Origin: Verrucomicrobiaceae bacterium
GTDB taxonomy: Bacteria; Verrucomicrobiota; Verrucomicrobiia; Verrucomicrobiales; Verrucomicrobiaceae
Length of the DNA stretch: 64,000 nt
NCBI GenBank assembly: GCA_947458455.1
Contig: CANGYJ010000004.1
Coordinates: 62,001 to 126,000, forward strand
Direction of reading: 5' to 3'
Shown here piece by piece: positions 40,949 to 50,077 of the stretch. Both the position numbers and the translations under genes were made by a program. Position 1 is the stretch's first letter, and each line of letters opens with the position of its first letter. A model generated the notes under the pieces. It saw only the letters and a program-made list of their open reading frames with translations, searched no databases and had not been told where the DNA came from.

Positions 40949-41716
40949 ATGTTGCGCCGTCTCAAAGTCTTGATCCAGGACCTCCTCGCACGAGCAGGCT
41001 ATTCCATCGCGAAAATCCAGGTCTCCGAATCCCTAGCGGTGAAGCAGGCCTTGCTCGGCGATGCCAGAATCATCCTCGATGTGGGTGCCAATATCGGCGG
41101 CATGACTGAGGACTACGCCGCCGCCTTCCCGCATGCGCAGATTCATTCCTTCGAGCCCTTCAGCGAGCCTGCCGCCAAGCTCCGCGAGCGTTTCGCCGGT
41201 GATTCACGGGTGCAGGTCCACGAACTCGCCGTCGCTGCCGAATCCGGCACCCAGCACTTCCACACCAATCTCACCGAGACCACCAACTCACTCCTGCCTG
41301 TCGAGGCCGATGCCGTGAACGCCTGGGGTGGCCGCCTCACCGCCACCGGCCCTGGCGTGACGGTGAAAACCACCACCATCGACGAGTTTTGCGACCAGCA
41401 CGGCATCACCATCGTCGACCTACTCAAGCTCGACATTCAAGGCGGCGAATTCGAAGCACTCAAAGGTGCCGAGCGCATGCTCGCCGCTGGTCGCATCCAG
41501 CTCATCTTCTGTGAGATCATTCTCGAAAAGTGCTACCAGGGCCAGCAGCCACTCTGGGCCTACATCGAAAGGCTCAGCCGCCACGGTTACATGCTCGTCG
41601 ATGTCTTTGACCTACACCGAAAGGACATGCGCATCATGCAGTTGGACGCGCTTTTCGCCTCTCCCGCCCTCGCTAAATCCCGCAGCTACCAACAGGTGCT
41701 GCGGACCACGCCATGA
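40949..41716 (+). CDS. FkbM-family methyltransferase, second copy
   Basis: The 255-residue protein has the SAM motif IILDVGANIGGMTEDYAAAF, then IHSFEPFSEPAAKLRERF and DLLKLDIQGGEFEALKGAER, the diagnostic FkbM blocks. It is shorter than the first copy (37217-38086) and only distantly similar outside these motifs, so the two probably methylate different positions. Its stop overlaps the next gene by 4 bp. Confidence 0.9.
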   Translation: MLRRLKVLIQDLLARAGYSIAKIQVSESLAVKQALLGDARIILDVGANIGGMTEDYAAAFPHAQIHSFEPFSEPAAKLRERFAGDSRVQVHELAVAAESGTQHFHTNLTETTNSLLPVEADAVNAWGGRLTATGPGVTVKTTTIDEFCDQHGITIVDLLKLDIQGGEFEALKGAERMLAAGRIQLIFCEIILEKCYQGQQPLWAYIERLSRHGYMLVDVFDLHRKDMRIMQLDALFASPALAKSRSYQQVLRTTP

Positions 41717-42810
41717 GTTCCACCTTGCAGCCCCTCATCGTGCTCGCAGCCTATGGCGTGCGCAGCTGGAAGGACCGCCCGCGCCGCTACCTCGACATCC
41801 ATCCGATGCCGGGCGAAGGCTGCGCCGTCGTGGATGAATGGTTTGAATCCGATGACGAGGTCACGAAGCACTACCATCTGCGCCCGCGAAGCCATGCCTC
41901 ACGCCTCTTCACCGCCTTCCGCCTCATTTGGAGAAACCGCCGAACCCTTCGTGACGCCCGTTTCATCTACTGCCTCGATGGCATGCACTTCTCCGCGCTG
42001 CTGATGCTGGCTCGCGTCGGCTTTTTCAAAACAGCCGGCAAGGCCATCCGCCGCTACTGCTTTCACGACAGCGCCGTCCGCCGCCTCGCGCCGATGCTAA
42101 AACAAGCCGCGCCAGCCTTTCAGCTCGAATGCATCACCCGCCAGCAATGTGAAATGGGCTCCAGCTTGCTCGGCGAAGGCCGCATGGTCTTCCGCCCATG
42201 GAAGATCGACACCGAATGGTATCAGCCGGATAGCTCACCGCAGAATGACGCTTGTCTGCTCGCTGGAAACGCCTGCCGCGATGACGCGCTGGTGGACGGC
42301 CTTCTCGCTCATGGCATCGCCGTAACCCGTGCGGGGCGTGCGAATGCCTTGCAGCGTCGTTTTGCGGCTCAACTCAAGCATCCGCTCTTCAAGCTCGCCT
42401 TAAACACCTCGCATCCCGATTACCTCACACTGCTGCGTTCGAGCTGCGCAGTGCTGCTACCCATTTTGCCCTGCGATGAACCGGCGGGCCTCACCGCCGC
42501 AATGGAGGCTCTCACTTGTGAAGTTCCGATCCTCGCCAATCGCAGCATGGGCATCGCAGAACTCTTCGAGTCCTGCCGCTACCCGCTGCCGCTCATCGAT
42601 TCGCTCGATCCCGAGGCATGGGCCGCTGCTTTTCGCGATCTCGAAGCTCAAAAAGCCTCCGCCACCTTTCGCGACGCTCTCGCCGCCTCGCGGCAGCGTT
42701 TGCTCGATCAGCATTCGATCCAGCCGGAAGGCCGTGACTGGCTCGACATCCTCGCCGGAACCTCCTCCTCTGCCGCCGTGCCTGCTGCGGCGATGCTTCA
42801 GCCCGCATGA
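41713..42810 (+). CDS. Glycosyltransferase, probable GT-B fold
   Basis: The 365-residue protein begins IVLAAYGVRSWKDRPRRYLD. The N-terminal half is divergent. The C-terminal half has LLRSSCAVLLPILPCDEPAG, LTAAMEALTCEVPILANRSM and IAELFESCRYPL, the acidic EALxxGxPIxA pattern used for nucleotide-sugar binding in GT4-type enzymes. The donor and acceptor sugars are unknown. It overlaps both neighbours by 4 bp within the polysaccharide operon. Confidence 0.75.
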   Translation: MSSTLQPLIVLAAYGVRSWKDRPRRYLDIHPMPGEGCAVVDEWFESDDEVTKHYHLRPRSHASRLFTAFRLIWRNRRTLRDARFIYCLDGMHFSALLMLARVGFFKTAGKAIRRYCFHDSAVRRLAPMLKQAAPAFQLECITRQQCEMGSSLLGEGRMVFRPWKIDTEWYQPDSSPQNDACLLAGNACRDDALVDGLLAHGIAVTRAGRANALQRRFAAQLKHPLFKLALNTSHPDYLTLLRSSCAVLLPILPCDEPAGLTAAMEALTCEVPILANRSMGIAELFESCRYPLPLIDSLDPEAWAAAFRDLEAQKASATFRDALAASRQRLLDQHSIQPEGRDWLDILAGTSSSAAVPAAAMLQPA

Positions 42811-43949
42811 GACCTTCGCTGCTGCTCATCAGCCATGCTTACGCTGCTCTGGAAAACCGCAAAAAGCTCCAGGCGCTCGCCGCACATGTCGATCTGGTCT
42901 GCGTGACCTCCGTCATCGAAACTCACGCCGTGCTGGGACGCTCCGCGGCGGACTTTGACAACGAAAGCGATGCACCTTCACGCCGCTACGAACTCATCCG
43001 CCTGCCTCGTCTCGGTCGTGGCATCACCACCTTCATCTATCGTGGCCTTGGAAATATCATGCACAGGCGCCGCTTCGATGTCGTGCTCGTCGAAAACGAA
43101 CCCTGGGCCTTCGTTCGCTGGCAAGCACGCCTCCTCGCAGGCCTTCATCAGCGTGAGGCGCTCTTTGGCGAGTTTACTTGGGAAAATGTCCCGCGTCCCG
43201 GATGGAAGGGAATGCTTCTCCGCCTCATTTATCGCGCCGCTGCTGCCACGACCGATTTTGTCATCGCGGGCAATCAAGCCGCTGGAAAGCTCTTCGGCAT
43301 CTCCGAGGAGCAATTACTCGTCGCTCCACAAATCGGCGTCGATCTCGAAAACCATCAACCCGCCGCTCTTGACGCTCGAAACACCCTTCGCGAAGCCTGC
43401 GGCCTTCCGCGCGATGCTTTCGTCGTCGGCTACTGCGGACGCTTCGCCGAAGAAAAAGGCCTCCGTGAGATCGTGCAGGCCTGTAATGAGATCGGCGGTC
43501 TTCATCTCGCTATGCTCGGCTCCGGTGCGTTGGAGTCCTGGCTTCGGGATGAAGCCTCGAAGAAGCCCTGGCTGCATCTTCTCCCACCTCGCACACACTC
43601 GGAAATCCCGGATTTCCTCCGTTGCCTCAATGTATTCATCCTCGCCAGCAAACCCGTTCGCAGCATGACACTCTGCTGGGAAGAGCAATTCGGCCACGTC
43701 CTCATCGAAGCGATGGCCTGCGGCGTTGCCACGCTCGGCGCACGCAGTGGTGCCATCCCGGAAGTCCTCGCCGATGACGCCGCCCTCTTCCCTTCCGGCG
43801 ATGCCACCACGCTCGCCCAACGCCTCCGCGAAGTGACGCAAGGCTCCAACCTCGCCGCGCGACAACTTCAACGCGTCCGCGATCTCTTCACCCACGACGC
43901 CGTCGCTTCCCGCTGGGCCGGATTCATTCACCAGCGCATGGCCTCATGA
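42807..43949 (+). CDS. Glycosyltransferase family 4
   Basis: The 380-residue GT4 protein has an N-terminal acceptor domain and a C-terminal donor domain starting near FVVGYCGRFAEEKGLREIVQ. ILASKPVRSMTLCWEEQFGH and LIEAMACGVATLGARSGAIP follow, the E-x7-E-like UDP/GDP-sugar site. It adds one sugar to the lipid-linked repeat unit. It overlaps the acyltransferase start by 4 bp. Confidence 0.92.
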   Translation: MRPSLLLISHAYAALENRKKLQALAAHVDLVCVTSVIETHAVLGRSAADFDNESDAPSRRYELIRLPRLGRGITTFIYRGLGNIMHRRRFDVVLVENEPWAFVRWQARLLAGLHQREALFGEFTWENVPRPGWKGMLLRLIYRAAAATTDFVIAGNQAAGKLFGISEEQLLVAPQIGVDLENHQPAALDARNTLREACGLPRDAFVVGYCGRFAEEKGLREIVQACNEIGGLHLAMLGSGALESWLRDEASKKPWLHLLPPRTHSEIPDFLRCLNVFILASKPVRSMTLCWEEQFGHVLIEAMACGVATLGARSGAIPEVLADDAALFPSGDATTLAQRLREVTQGSNLAARQLQRVRDLFTHDAVASRWAGFIHQRMAS

Positions 43950-45079
43950 ACACGCAAACGCCCATGGAACGGGATCAAGCGCTGATCACGTTTGTCGACA
44001 TGCTACGCGGCCTCCTCGCCCTTATGGTGCTGCTCGCGCATGGTTTGGAATCTGCGCATCTAGCGTTGCCCTCGGCATCGTTTCCCGCCGTGCTGGACTT
44101 CACACTTGCTCGGGGAGGATACTGGGTCTCAGGCTTTTTTGTGCTTTCGGGTTTTTGCATCCATCGCTCCATTCTCTCGCAACTGGCGCAAGGCGCAGGA
44201 CTGGCGGCAGGATTCTACGCGCTCGCTCGTGTCACGCGCATCTACCCTGTTTATCTAGCCGCTTTGGTTCTGGCGCTAGCCTCCAGTCCCTGGCCGGGTT
44301 CACTCGTGATAGGTGGGCACCTGCTCATGGCGCAGGGCATCACTGGCGTTCTTCCGGCAATCAAGCCCGCATGGAGCCTTACCAACGAGATGGTTTACTA
44401 TGCCGTCTGGCCCGCGATCCTGATGTCCTGCCGCTACAAGCTTGTTCGCTCCTTTACCTTTGCCTTCGCCGCGTCCGCGATGGTGGCCGGGCTTCTGTTT
44501 GCCCTGTGGAAAAGCCTCCATGGTGGTGCGGCGGACTCTTCCTGGCTGGCCCTGGCGCTGATCGCCGCTTCGTTCCCCCTCTGGCTGGGCGGCGCCGCCC
44601 TAGCCCACTGGTGGGACTTTCTTCAAAGATGCTCGCAGGGGTGGATGACATGGGCCGGTCTGCTCTTGCTGATGACAGCTTATGGCGCTCAAGCTTGGCT
44701 GATGCACCTCAATGCCCGCACGATGCTTTTGTGCGCCGTCACTTATGTCTCGCTGCCTGGTTGGCTCCTGCTCCTGCTCGGCGGCAGCACTTGGCGCGGG
44801 TTTGACCGCTGGCGCTCATACGCGGCATGGATGGGCCTGCTCAGCTATCCTCTCTACATCCTGCACCAGCCTTTGCTCGACCTCACCGCCTCCTCCATGC
44901 GCCATCTGGTGCCCGCGGGTTCCCTGACCATGCTCACGCTGCTGCTTGCCGTGGTGGTCTTGACAATCATCATCTTGATCGGAGTTCCGCTGGAGCGCTG
45001 GACACTCGGCAAACGCGGCGAACTTCTGCGCCGCATGCGATCAAGGCAAGCTAGGACGTTCCCCCTCGTTCCCCAATGA
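43946..45079 (+). CDS. Acyltransferase 3 (OafA/OatA-like)
   Basis: The 377-residue multi-pass protein has VDMLRGLLALMVLLAHGLES (conserved R then H of the acyltransferase-3 family), WVSGFFVLSGFCIHRSI with the G-F-x-L-S-G-F hallmark, ALARVTRIYPVYLAALVLAL and a late YPLYILHQPLLDLTASSMRH. These enzymes O-acetylate or acylate polysaccharides or peptidoglycan from the cytoplasmic side. The acceptor is likely the locus's polysaccharide. Confidence 0.93.
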   Translation: MNTQTPMERDQALITFVDMLRGLLALMVLLAHGLESAHLALPSASFPAVLDFTLARGGYWVSGFFVLSGFCIHRSILSQLAQGAGLAAGFYALARVTRIYPVYLAALVLALASSPWPGSLVIGGHLLMAQGITGVLPAIKPAWSLTNEMVYYAVWPAILMSCRYKLVRSFTFAFAASAMVAGLLFALWKSLHGGAADSSWLALALIAASFPLWLGGAALAHWWDFLQRCSQGWMTWAGLLLLMTAYGAQAWLMHLNARTMLLCAVTYVSLPGWLLLLLGGSTWRGFDRWRSYAAWMGLLSYPLYILHQPLLDLTASSMRHLVPAGSLTMLTLLLAVVVLTIIILIGVPLERWTLGKRGELLRRMRSRQARTFPLVPQ

Positions 45080-45810
45080 CAAGTTACCGCGACATTCTCT
45101 ACCGAGACTACTCTTCCGCCTTTGGCGAGCAGAAGACTTACGACGACGCCACGCAGCATGCGCAATACGAGGCCAGCTACGACGGCCTCCCATCGCGAAA
45201 AGACGCCGCCATCACTGATCTCGGCTGCGGCAAGGGCGAGTGGCTCGGCTGGTTGCAGGCGAAAGGCTACTCGAACCTCACCGGTGTGGATCTCTCACCC
45301 TCCGATCTCGGCTTCGCTCGCCAGCAGCGGCCCTCCGGCATCTGGATCGAGCAAAACGTGATCGACTTCCTCGAAGCTCATCCGGCCTCGTTCGATCTCC
45401 TGCATGCGAAAGACATCGTCGAGCACTTCACCATGGACGAGTTCCTCCGCTTCCTCACCGCCGCGAAGCAGGCGCTGAAACCGGGTGGCGAGCTTTGGCT
45501 GCTCACCTTCAATGCACAAAGCCCGCTGGCCTCAGCCACGCGCTATGGCGATCTCACCCACGAGCTCGGCCTCACGCCCGGCAGCATGGCGCAGGGCATG
45601 CGTGCCTGCGGCTTCACCCGCATCTTCGTGCAGGGCCGCCACTACTGCTCCACCTCCCGATCTGGAAAGATGCGCCGCTTACTCGGCAAAGTGATTTACC
45701 GTTTCGCCCGTCTGATGCTCAAAGTTCGCCACGGCACCGTCGGCACCAGCTGCGAAATCGACTTCCTCTGCGCCGAACCAGACCTCTTTGGGCGAGGCAT
45801 CATCGCTTGA
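45076..45810 (+). CDS. SAM-dependent methyltransferase (class I)
   Basis: The 244-residue protein has motif I ITDLGCGKGEWLGWLQAKGY, motif II TGVDLSPSDLGFARQQ, and post-I HAKDIVEHFTMDEFLRFLTA, with ALKPGGELWLLTF typical of Methyltransf_11/23. Specificity is unknown. Its place in the locus suggests sugar or lipid modification. The start overlaps the acyltransferase stop by 4 bp. Confidence 0.9.
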   Translation: MTSYRDILYRDYSSAFGEQKTYDDATQHAQYEASYDGLPSRKDAAITDLGCGKGEWLGWLQAKGYSNLTGVDLSPSDLGFARQQRPSGIWIEQNVIDFLEAHPASFDLLHAKDIVEHFTMDEFLRFLTAAKQALKPGGELWLLTFNAQSPLASATRYGDLTHELGLTPGSMAQGMRACGFTRIFVQGRHYCSTSRSGKMRRLLGKVIYRFARLMLKVRHGTVGTSCEIDFLCAEPDLFGRGIIA

Positions 45811-45813
45811 ATC

Positions 45814-46845
45814 ATGTCCCTGAAGGTCCACATCGCACCGACCCCCTTTGTCATGGGCTGGGAAAGCATGAACCGCTACGCTCACGAACTCACCCGCGTG
45901 AGCGGCATCTCCCCGCTGCTGCCGCTGCGCCCGGTGAATACCCCACCCGGCTCACGTTGGAAGCGTTTGTGGACACGCCGTGTGAGCTACCCGTCGCTCA
46001 TTCGCTCTCGCGTGCGTGATGGCATCTTGCACATCCTCGATCACAGCTTCGCCGATCTACTGCCGAGAGTCCGTCCCGGCGTGCGCAAAGTGGTCACGCT
46101 GCATGATTTAATCCCGCTCGTGGCTCCTGATGGCATCAGCGAATCCCAGCAGCAGCGCTTCCGGCAAACCATCATGAACCTGCGCCTCGCTGACGCCGTC
46201 TCCTGCGACTCCGCCGCCACTCGTGACGAGGCAATCCGGCTTCTTCAAGTCGATCCAGCCAAGCTCCACGTCGTCCCGCTCGGCTGCACCGAACTTCCAC
46301 CACCTTGTCCTGAGGCGGTCAAACAAGCGCAAAGCACGCAGCCCTACTTTTTCAGTGTCGGCAGTGCTCTTCCGCGAAAAAACCTCGCTGCGCTTCCGGC
46401 GATGCTCGCTGGTCTTGGTAAGGTCACGCTCGTGCGAGCCGGTCACAAGCTCACCGAAAGCCTCGCCAACGACATCCGCCTGCATGCCACGCTCATCGAG
46501 CTCGGCCGCGCCAGCGATGCGCAACTCGCCGCGTGGTATGCCCATGCCACTGCCACCTTGATCCCATCGACGCATGAAGGCTTCGGCCTGCCCGTGCTGG
46601 AGGCCATGCAGCTAGGTTGCCCAGTCGTTGCCTCTCGTGCCACCAGCCTGCCCGAGGTCGGTGGCGATGCCGCGCTCTACTTTGATCTCGATGATCTACC
46701 CGCTGGCAATGCCGCGTGCCGTCTTTTGCTCAATGACACCGCCGAACGCCAGCGCCGCTCCGAGGCCTCGCGGGCGCATGTGATGGATTTCTCGTGGCAG
46801 GCCCATTGGAACGGCCTCCAGCGCATCTACCAAAGTCTCTCGTGA
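45814..46845 (+). CDS. Glycosyltransferase family 4, second
   Basis: The 343-residue protein has VVTLHDLIPLVAPDGISESQ and DAVSCDSAATRDEAIRLLQ in the first half. The second half has PYFFSVGSALPRKNLAALPA and ATLIPSTHEGFGLPVLEAMQ, then LGCPVVASRATSLPEVGGDA, the GT4 donor site. It is mannosyltransferase-like by the HDLIP motif, but the specificity is not provable. The stop is read through a 4-bp GTGA overlap into the exosortase. Confidence 0.93.
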   Translation: MSLKVHIAPTPFVMGWESMNRYAHELTRVSGISPLLPLRPVNTPPGSRWKRLWTRRVSYPSLIRSRVRDGILHILDHSFADLLPRVRPGVRKVVTLHDLIPLVAPDGISESQQQRFRQTIMNLRLADAVSCDSAATRDEAIRLLQVDPAKLHVVPLGCTELPPPCPEAVKQAQSTQPYFFSVGSALPRKNLAALPAMLAGLGKVTLVRAGHKLTESLANDIRLHATLIELGRASDAQLAAWYAHATATLIPSTHEGFGLPVLEAMQLGCPVVASRATSLPEVGGDAALYFDLDDLPAGNAACRLLLNDTAERQRRSEASRAHVMDFSWQAHWNGLQRIYQSLS

Positions 46846-47783
46846 AGCGTTTCCTCACCATCGTCCTGCTGCTCGCCACGGCGGTGATCCTCATCACCCT
46901 GCTACCGTATGCCGCAGGCTATGGTCCCGTGAAGAAGACCGTCATCGCCAATTTGCTGATGTATTGGAAGGACCCCACTTGGCAACACGGTGCGCTCGCT
47001 TTGCCCATCGCCATCTTCCTACTCTGGCGTCGCCGTGAGGAAATCGCCGCCGTGCCGTCCAAACCGTCGCATCTCGGCTTGGTGGTCATTTTGATCGCCT
47101 TGTTTTTCTACTACGCGGGTTATCGCGCCAACATCTTTTACCTCGGTTATGGCGGCCTCATGCTGCTCATCGCTGGATCGTCGATCTGGCTCGCGGGCTT
47201 TCGCAAAACCTGGGAAGGTGCCTTCCCGTGGCTCATGCTCGGATTCACCTGGCCACTCATTTTCCTCGAAAGCAACGTCGCCTTCGAGATGCGCTTTCTC
47301 GTGATCCGGTTCACCTCGGGCGTGCTGAATTTTCTCAATATGCCCGTCATTCAAGAAGGCACCACGCTGCTTTCCGGCCCAGCGCATGGCCGCGAGGCAG
47401 GGGCGTTGTTCAGCCTGAACGTCGAAGGGCCCTGCTCCGGCATGCGCAGCCTCTTCGCGCTGATGATGGTCGGTGCCTTGTTCAGCTACCATCGCCAAAA
47501 AAGCTTCCGGCAGCGCTGGTTCCTCTTCCTCATGACTTTTCCGCTCGCCGTCCTGGCGAACATGAGCCGCATCCTCGTGCTCCTCGGTGCCTCAACGCTC
47601 TTTGGGCAATCCTTCGCTATCGGCGATGCCGATAAGGAGGTCTCCACCTTTCATTTCCTCACCGGCATCGTCGTTTTCCTCGTCGCCCTCGCGGGCCTTC
47701 AAGGCATCGCGTGGCTGATGGATCGTTTTGGCAAAACGCAACCCGCCACCACGGTGAGACGCATCGCCGTCTCCAACGCATGA
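46842..47783 (+). CDS. Exosortase
   Basis: GTG 46842 gives a 313-residue polytopic protein. The exosortase triad is present: C198 in LNVEGPCSGMRSLFALMMVG, R243 in AVLANMSRILVLLG and H271 in VSTFHFLTGIVVFL. Exosortases are thought to cleave and sort PEP-CTERM-type proteins, in association with exopolysaccharide loci. The start is set by the GTGA overlap with the glycosyltransferase stop. The EpsI partner follows with an ATGA overlap. No PEP-CTERM target is seen in the window. The precise subtype is not determined. Confidence 0.94.
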   Translation: MKRFLTIVLLLATAVILITLLPYAAGYGPVKKTVIANLLMYWKDPTWQHGALALPIAIFLLWRRREEIAAVPSKPSHLGLVVILIALFFYYAGYRANIFYLGYGGLMLLIAGSSIWLAGFRKTWEGAFPWLMLGFTWPLIFLESNVAFEMRFLVIRFTSGVLNFLNMPVIQEGTTLLSGPAHGREAGALFSLNVEGPCSGMRSLFALMMVGALFSYHRQKSFRQRWFLFLMTFPLAVLANMSRILVLLGASTLFGQSFAIGDADKEVSTFHFLTGIVVFLVALAGLQGIAWLMDRFGKTQPATTVRRIAVSNA

Positions 47784-48484
47784 TCTGGCGCTCGCTCATC
47801 CTCCTCGCCCTCAGCGCTGCAACCGCGTTGCTCTGCCATTCCTCGCCCTCCGCACGCGGAGGCGAAGATGCGGGCGTGGTCGCCGAGCTGCCGCTCGTCG
47901 CCGGGACTTATATCGGCGAGGCCGAGGAACAATCCACCATCGAGAAAAAACTCCTTCCTGCGGACACGACGCAACTGAAACGCACTTACCGCACTCCTGG
48001 CCGACGTGTCGAAGAGCGTGATGTCGCCCACGCCTCGCTCGTCATTGCTGGTCAAGATACACGCAGCATTCATCGCCCCGAAGTTTGCCTTCCCGGCCAA
48101 GGCTGGACCATCACCAGCTCCAGCGTGCTGCCTGTCGAGCTACCCACCGGTCAGCAGCTTTATGTTCGTGATTTGTCGCTCGAACGGCTCGACCAGCGCA
48201 GCGCTGATCGCCGCGTGCTTAAAGCGCACTACATCTACTGGTTCGTCGGCAAGGATGTCACCACCACCAGCGATGCGGAGCGCCAGTGGCTTAGCTTCAG
48301 CGACAGCGTCTTCCGCCAAGTGAACCATCGCTGGGCCTATCCTTCCGTCATGGCCTTCGTCACCCAAGGCCTCAATCCCCAGCAATCCGGCCAGCGCGAA
48401 CGCACGGATGCGCAAACCGTCGGCATGCTACTCGATCTCGTGAGAACCCTCGCGCCGAAGTTTCAGAAGAAGCTGATGCCATGA
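47780..48484 (+). CDS. Exosortase-associated EpsI-type protein
   Basis: From ATG 47780 the 234-residue exported protein has an N-terminal TM/signal (MIWRSLILLALSAATALLCH). An EpsI-like domain follows with ELPLVAGTYIGEAEEQSTIE, the hallmark SIHRPEVCLPGQGWTITSSS, LKAHYIYWFVGKDVTTTSDA and MAFVTQGLN. EpsI domains occur either fused to or beside exosortases and are needed in exopolysaccharide biosynthesis, with an unclear mechanism. It overlaps the exosortase upstream and larE downstream by 4 bp each. Confidence 0.88.
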   Translation: MIWRSLILLALSAATALLCHSSPSARGGEDAGVVAELPLVAGTYIGEAEEQSTIEKKLLPADTTQLKRTYRTPGRRVEERDVAHASLVIAGQDTRSIHRPEVCLPGQGWTITSSSVLPVELPTGQQLYVRDLSLERLDQRSADRRVLKAHYIYWFVGKDVTTTSDAERQWLSFSDSVFRQVNHRWAYPSVMAFVTQGLNPQQSGQRERTDAQTVGMLLDLVRTLAPKFQKKLMP

Positions 48485-49281
48485 TCTCGGCGCTTCATCA
48501 TTACCTCAAGCCTCTCCAGCGAGTCGCCGTCGCCTACTCAGGCGGCGTGGATAGCGCGCTGGTGTTGAAGGCATCCTTGGATACCTTGGGCTCCGAAAAC
48601 GTCATCGCCTTGCTCGCCGTCTCGCCGAGCCTTCCGCAAAGCGAGAAAGATGAAGCCATCAATCTCGCCAAATCCCTCGGCGCGCACTTGGAACTGCTCC
48701 CGACCTCCGAAACGGATGATCCGCGCTATCAAGCCAACGCGTCGAACCGCTGCTACTTCTGCAAAGATCATGTGTATCGAGCCTTGCGGCAGTTTGCGGA
48801 GCAAAACGGCCTCGAGCACGTCCTCGATGGCATGAATGCCGAGGACACACTCGACCTGCGTCCTGGCCGCGCCGCCGCTCGTGAGCTGAATATTTTGAGC
48901 CCGCTGCATGAGCTCGGCTTCAGCAAGCAGAACGTCCGCGAAGCTGCCAAGGCTCTTGGATTGCCGAACTGGAACAAACCCGCCGCCGCCTGCCTCGCCT
49001 CCCGCATTCCTTATGGCACCGCAGTGACGCCCAAACTGCTCTTACAGGTCGAAAAGGCTGAGGCGGCCTTGTTTGACCTCGGCTTTCGCGAGCTGCGCGT
49101 CCGCCACCACGGCGATGTCGCCCGCATCGAGGTGCCAGAGGCCGATTCCAGCCGTGTTTTGAAGCAGCGCGACATCATCCACGCCGCACTGAAGGCTCTC
49201 GGCTATGTTTACATCACCCTCGACCTCGCCGGCCTCCGCTCCGGAAGCATGAACGAAGTCCTCGCCGCCCGCACCGCATGA
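48481..49281 (+). CDS. larE: ATP-dependent sulfur transferase LarE (nickel-pincer cofactor)
   Basis: The 266-residue PP-loop protein has SGGVDS at 20-25, NRCYFCK with C91 and C94, GMNAEDTLDLRPGRAA, and NWNKPAAACLASRIPYG with C171. LarE adds sulfur to the nicotinic-acid-derived precursor of the nickel-pincer nucleotide of lactate racemase. Some LarE enzymes sacrifice one Cys. Others hold three Cys (CxxC plus a later C) that bind a 4Fe-4S cluster, and the three positions seen here fit that type (inference). It overlaps epsI and larB by 4 bp each, inside the polysaccharide locus. Confidence 0.93.
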   Translation: MISALHHYLKPLQRVAVAYSGGVDSALVLKASLDTLGSENVIALLAVSPSLPQSEKDEAINLAKSLGAHLELLPTSETDDPRYQANASNRCYFCKDHVYRALRQFAEQNGLEHVLDGMNAEDTLDLRPGRAAARELNILSPLHELGFSKQNVREAAKALGLPNWNKPAAACLASRIPYGTAVTPKLLLQVEKAEAALFDLGFRELRVRHHGDVARIEVPEADSSRVLKQRDIIHAALKALGYVYITLDLAGLRSGSMNEVLAARTA

Positions 49282-50021
49282 ACGAAGCCCGTCTCCGTGA
49301 TCTCCTCACGCAAGTCAGCGAAGGCAAGCTGCCGGCTGAAACTGCGATCGAGCGCTTGCGCACGCTGCCATTCACCGAGGCGGGCGATGTGCTCGCGGAC
49401 ACCCATCGCATGATCCGCCAAGGCTTTCCCGAAGCCGTGTTCGCTGAAGGTAAAACACTCACGCAGGTCACCGACGCCCTTGCCGCGCTCGTCGCCGCAC
49501 ATAGCAGCGCCCTCGCCACGCGCGTGCCGGCGGAGATGGCGACGATCTTGCTGCAAAGCTTCCCCACCGGCAGTTACAACGCCGTGTCACGGCTCTACCG
49601 CATCGGTCAGATGGAACACAGCCGCATGCACGCACCCGTCGCTGTTGTCAGTGCCGGCACCAGTGACCAACCCATGGCCGAGGAAGCGGCGCAGACGCTT
49701 GAGTTTGCCGGTGTGAAGGTCACGCGGGTGAATGATGTCGGCGTCGCAGGATTGCATCGCGTGCTTTCCAAGCTCGAGCTGCTGCGCAGCGCCAGCCTCC
49801 TTATTGTCGTGGCTGGGATGGATGGCGCCCTGCCAAGTGTGGTTGGTGGCCTCGTGGCCCAACCCGTGATCGCCGTGCCCACCAGCATCGGCTATGGCGC
49901 GAACCTCCATGGCATCGCCGCGCTACTCACCATGCTAAACTCCTGCGCCAGCGGTGTGACCGTCGTGAATATTGACAACGGTTTCGGCGCCGCTGTGGCG
50001 GCGCTGCGATGCTTAAAGTAG
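49278..50021 (+). CDS. larB: Nickel-pincer cofactor biosynthesis carboxylase LarB
   Basis: The 247-residue protein has the LarB/AIR-carboxylase-like C-terminal domain: PVAVVSAGTSDQPMAEEAAQ, KVTRVNDVGVAGLHRVLSKL, LLIVVAGMDGALPSVVGGLV, AVPTSIGYGANLHGIAALLT and NIDNGFGAAVAALR. LarB carboxylates nicotinic acid adenine dinucleotide in nickel-pincer synthesis. larE directly precedes it, but larC and any larA-like racemase are not in the window. It is 4-bp coupled to larE. Confidence 0.95.
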   Translation: MNEARLRDLLTQVSEGKLPAETAIERLRTLPFTEAGDVLADTHRMIRQGFPEAVFAEGKTLTQVTDALAALVAAHSSALATRVPAEMATILLQSFPTGSYNAVSRLYRIGQMEHSRMHAPVAVVSAGTSDQPMAEEAAQTLEFAGVKVTRVNDVGVAGLHRVLSKLELLRSASLLIVVAGMDGALPSVVGGLVAQPVIAVPTSIGYGANLHGIAALLTMLNSCASGVTVVNIDNGFGAAVAALRCLK

Positions 50022-50077
50022 TCCGCGATCCCCTCGCGGCCCTTTCCCAAATCTCCGCGACGGAGACGCGGACGACA

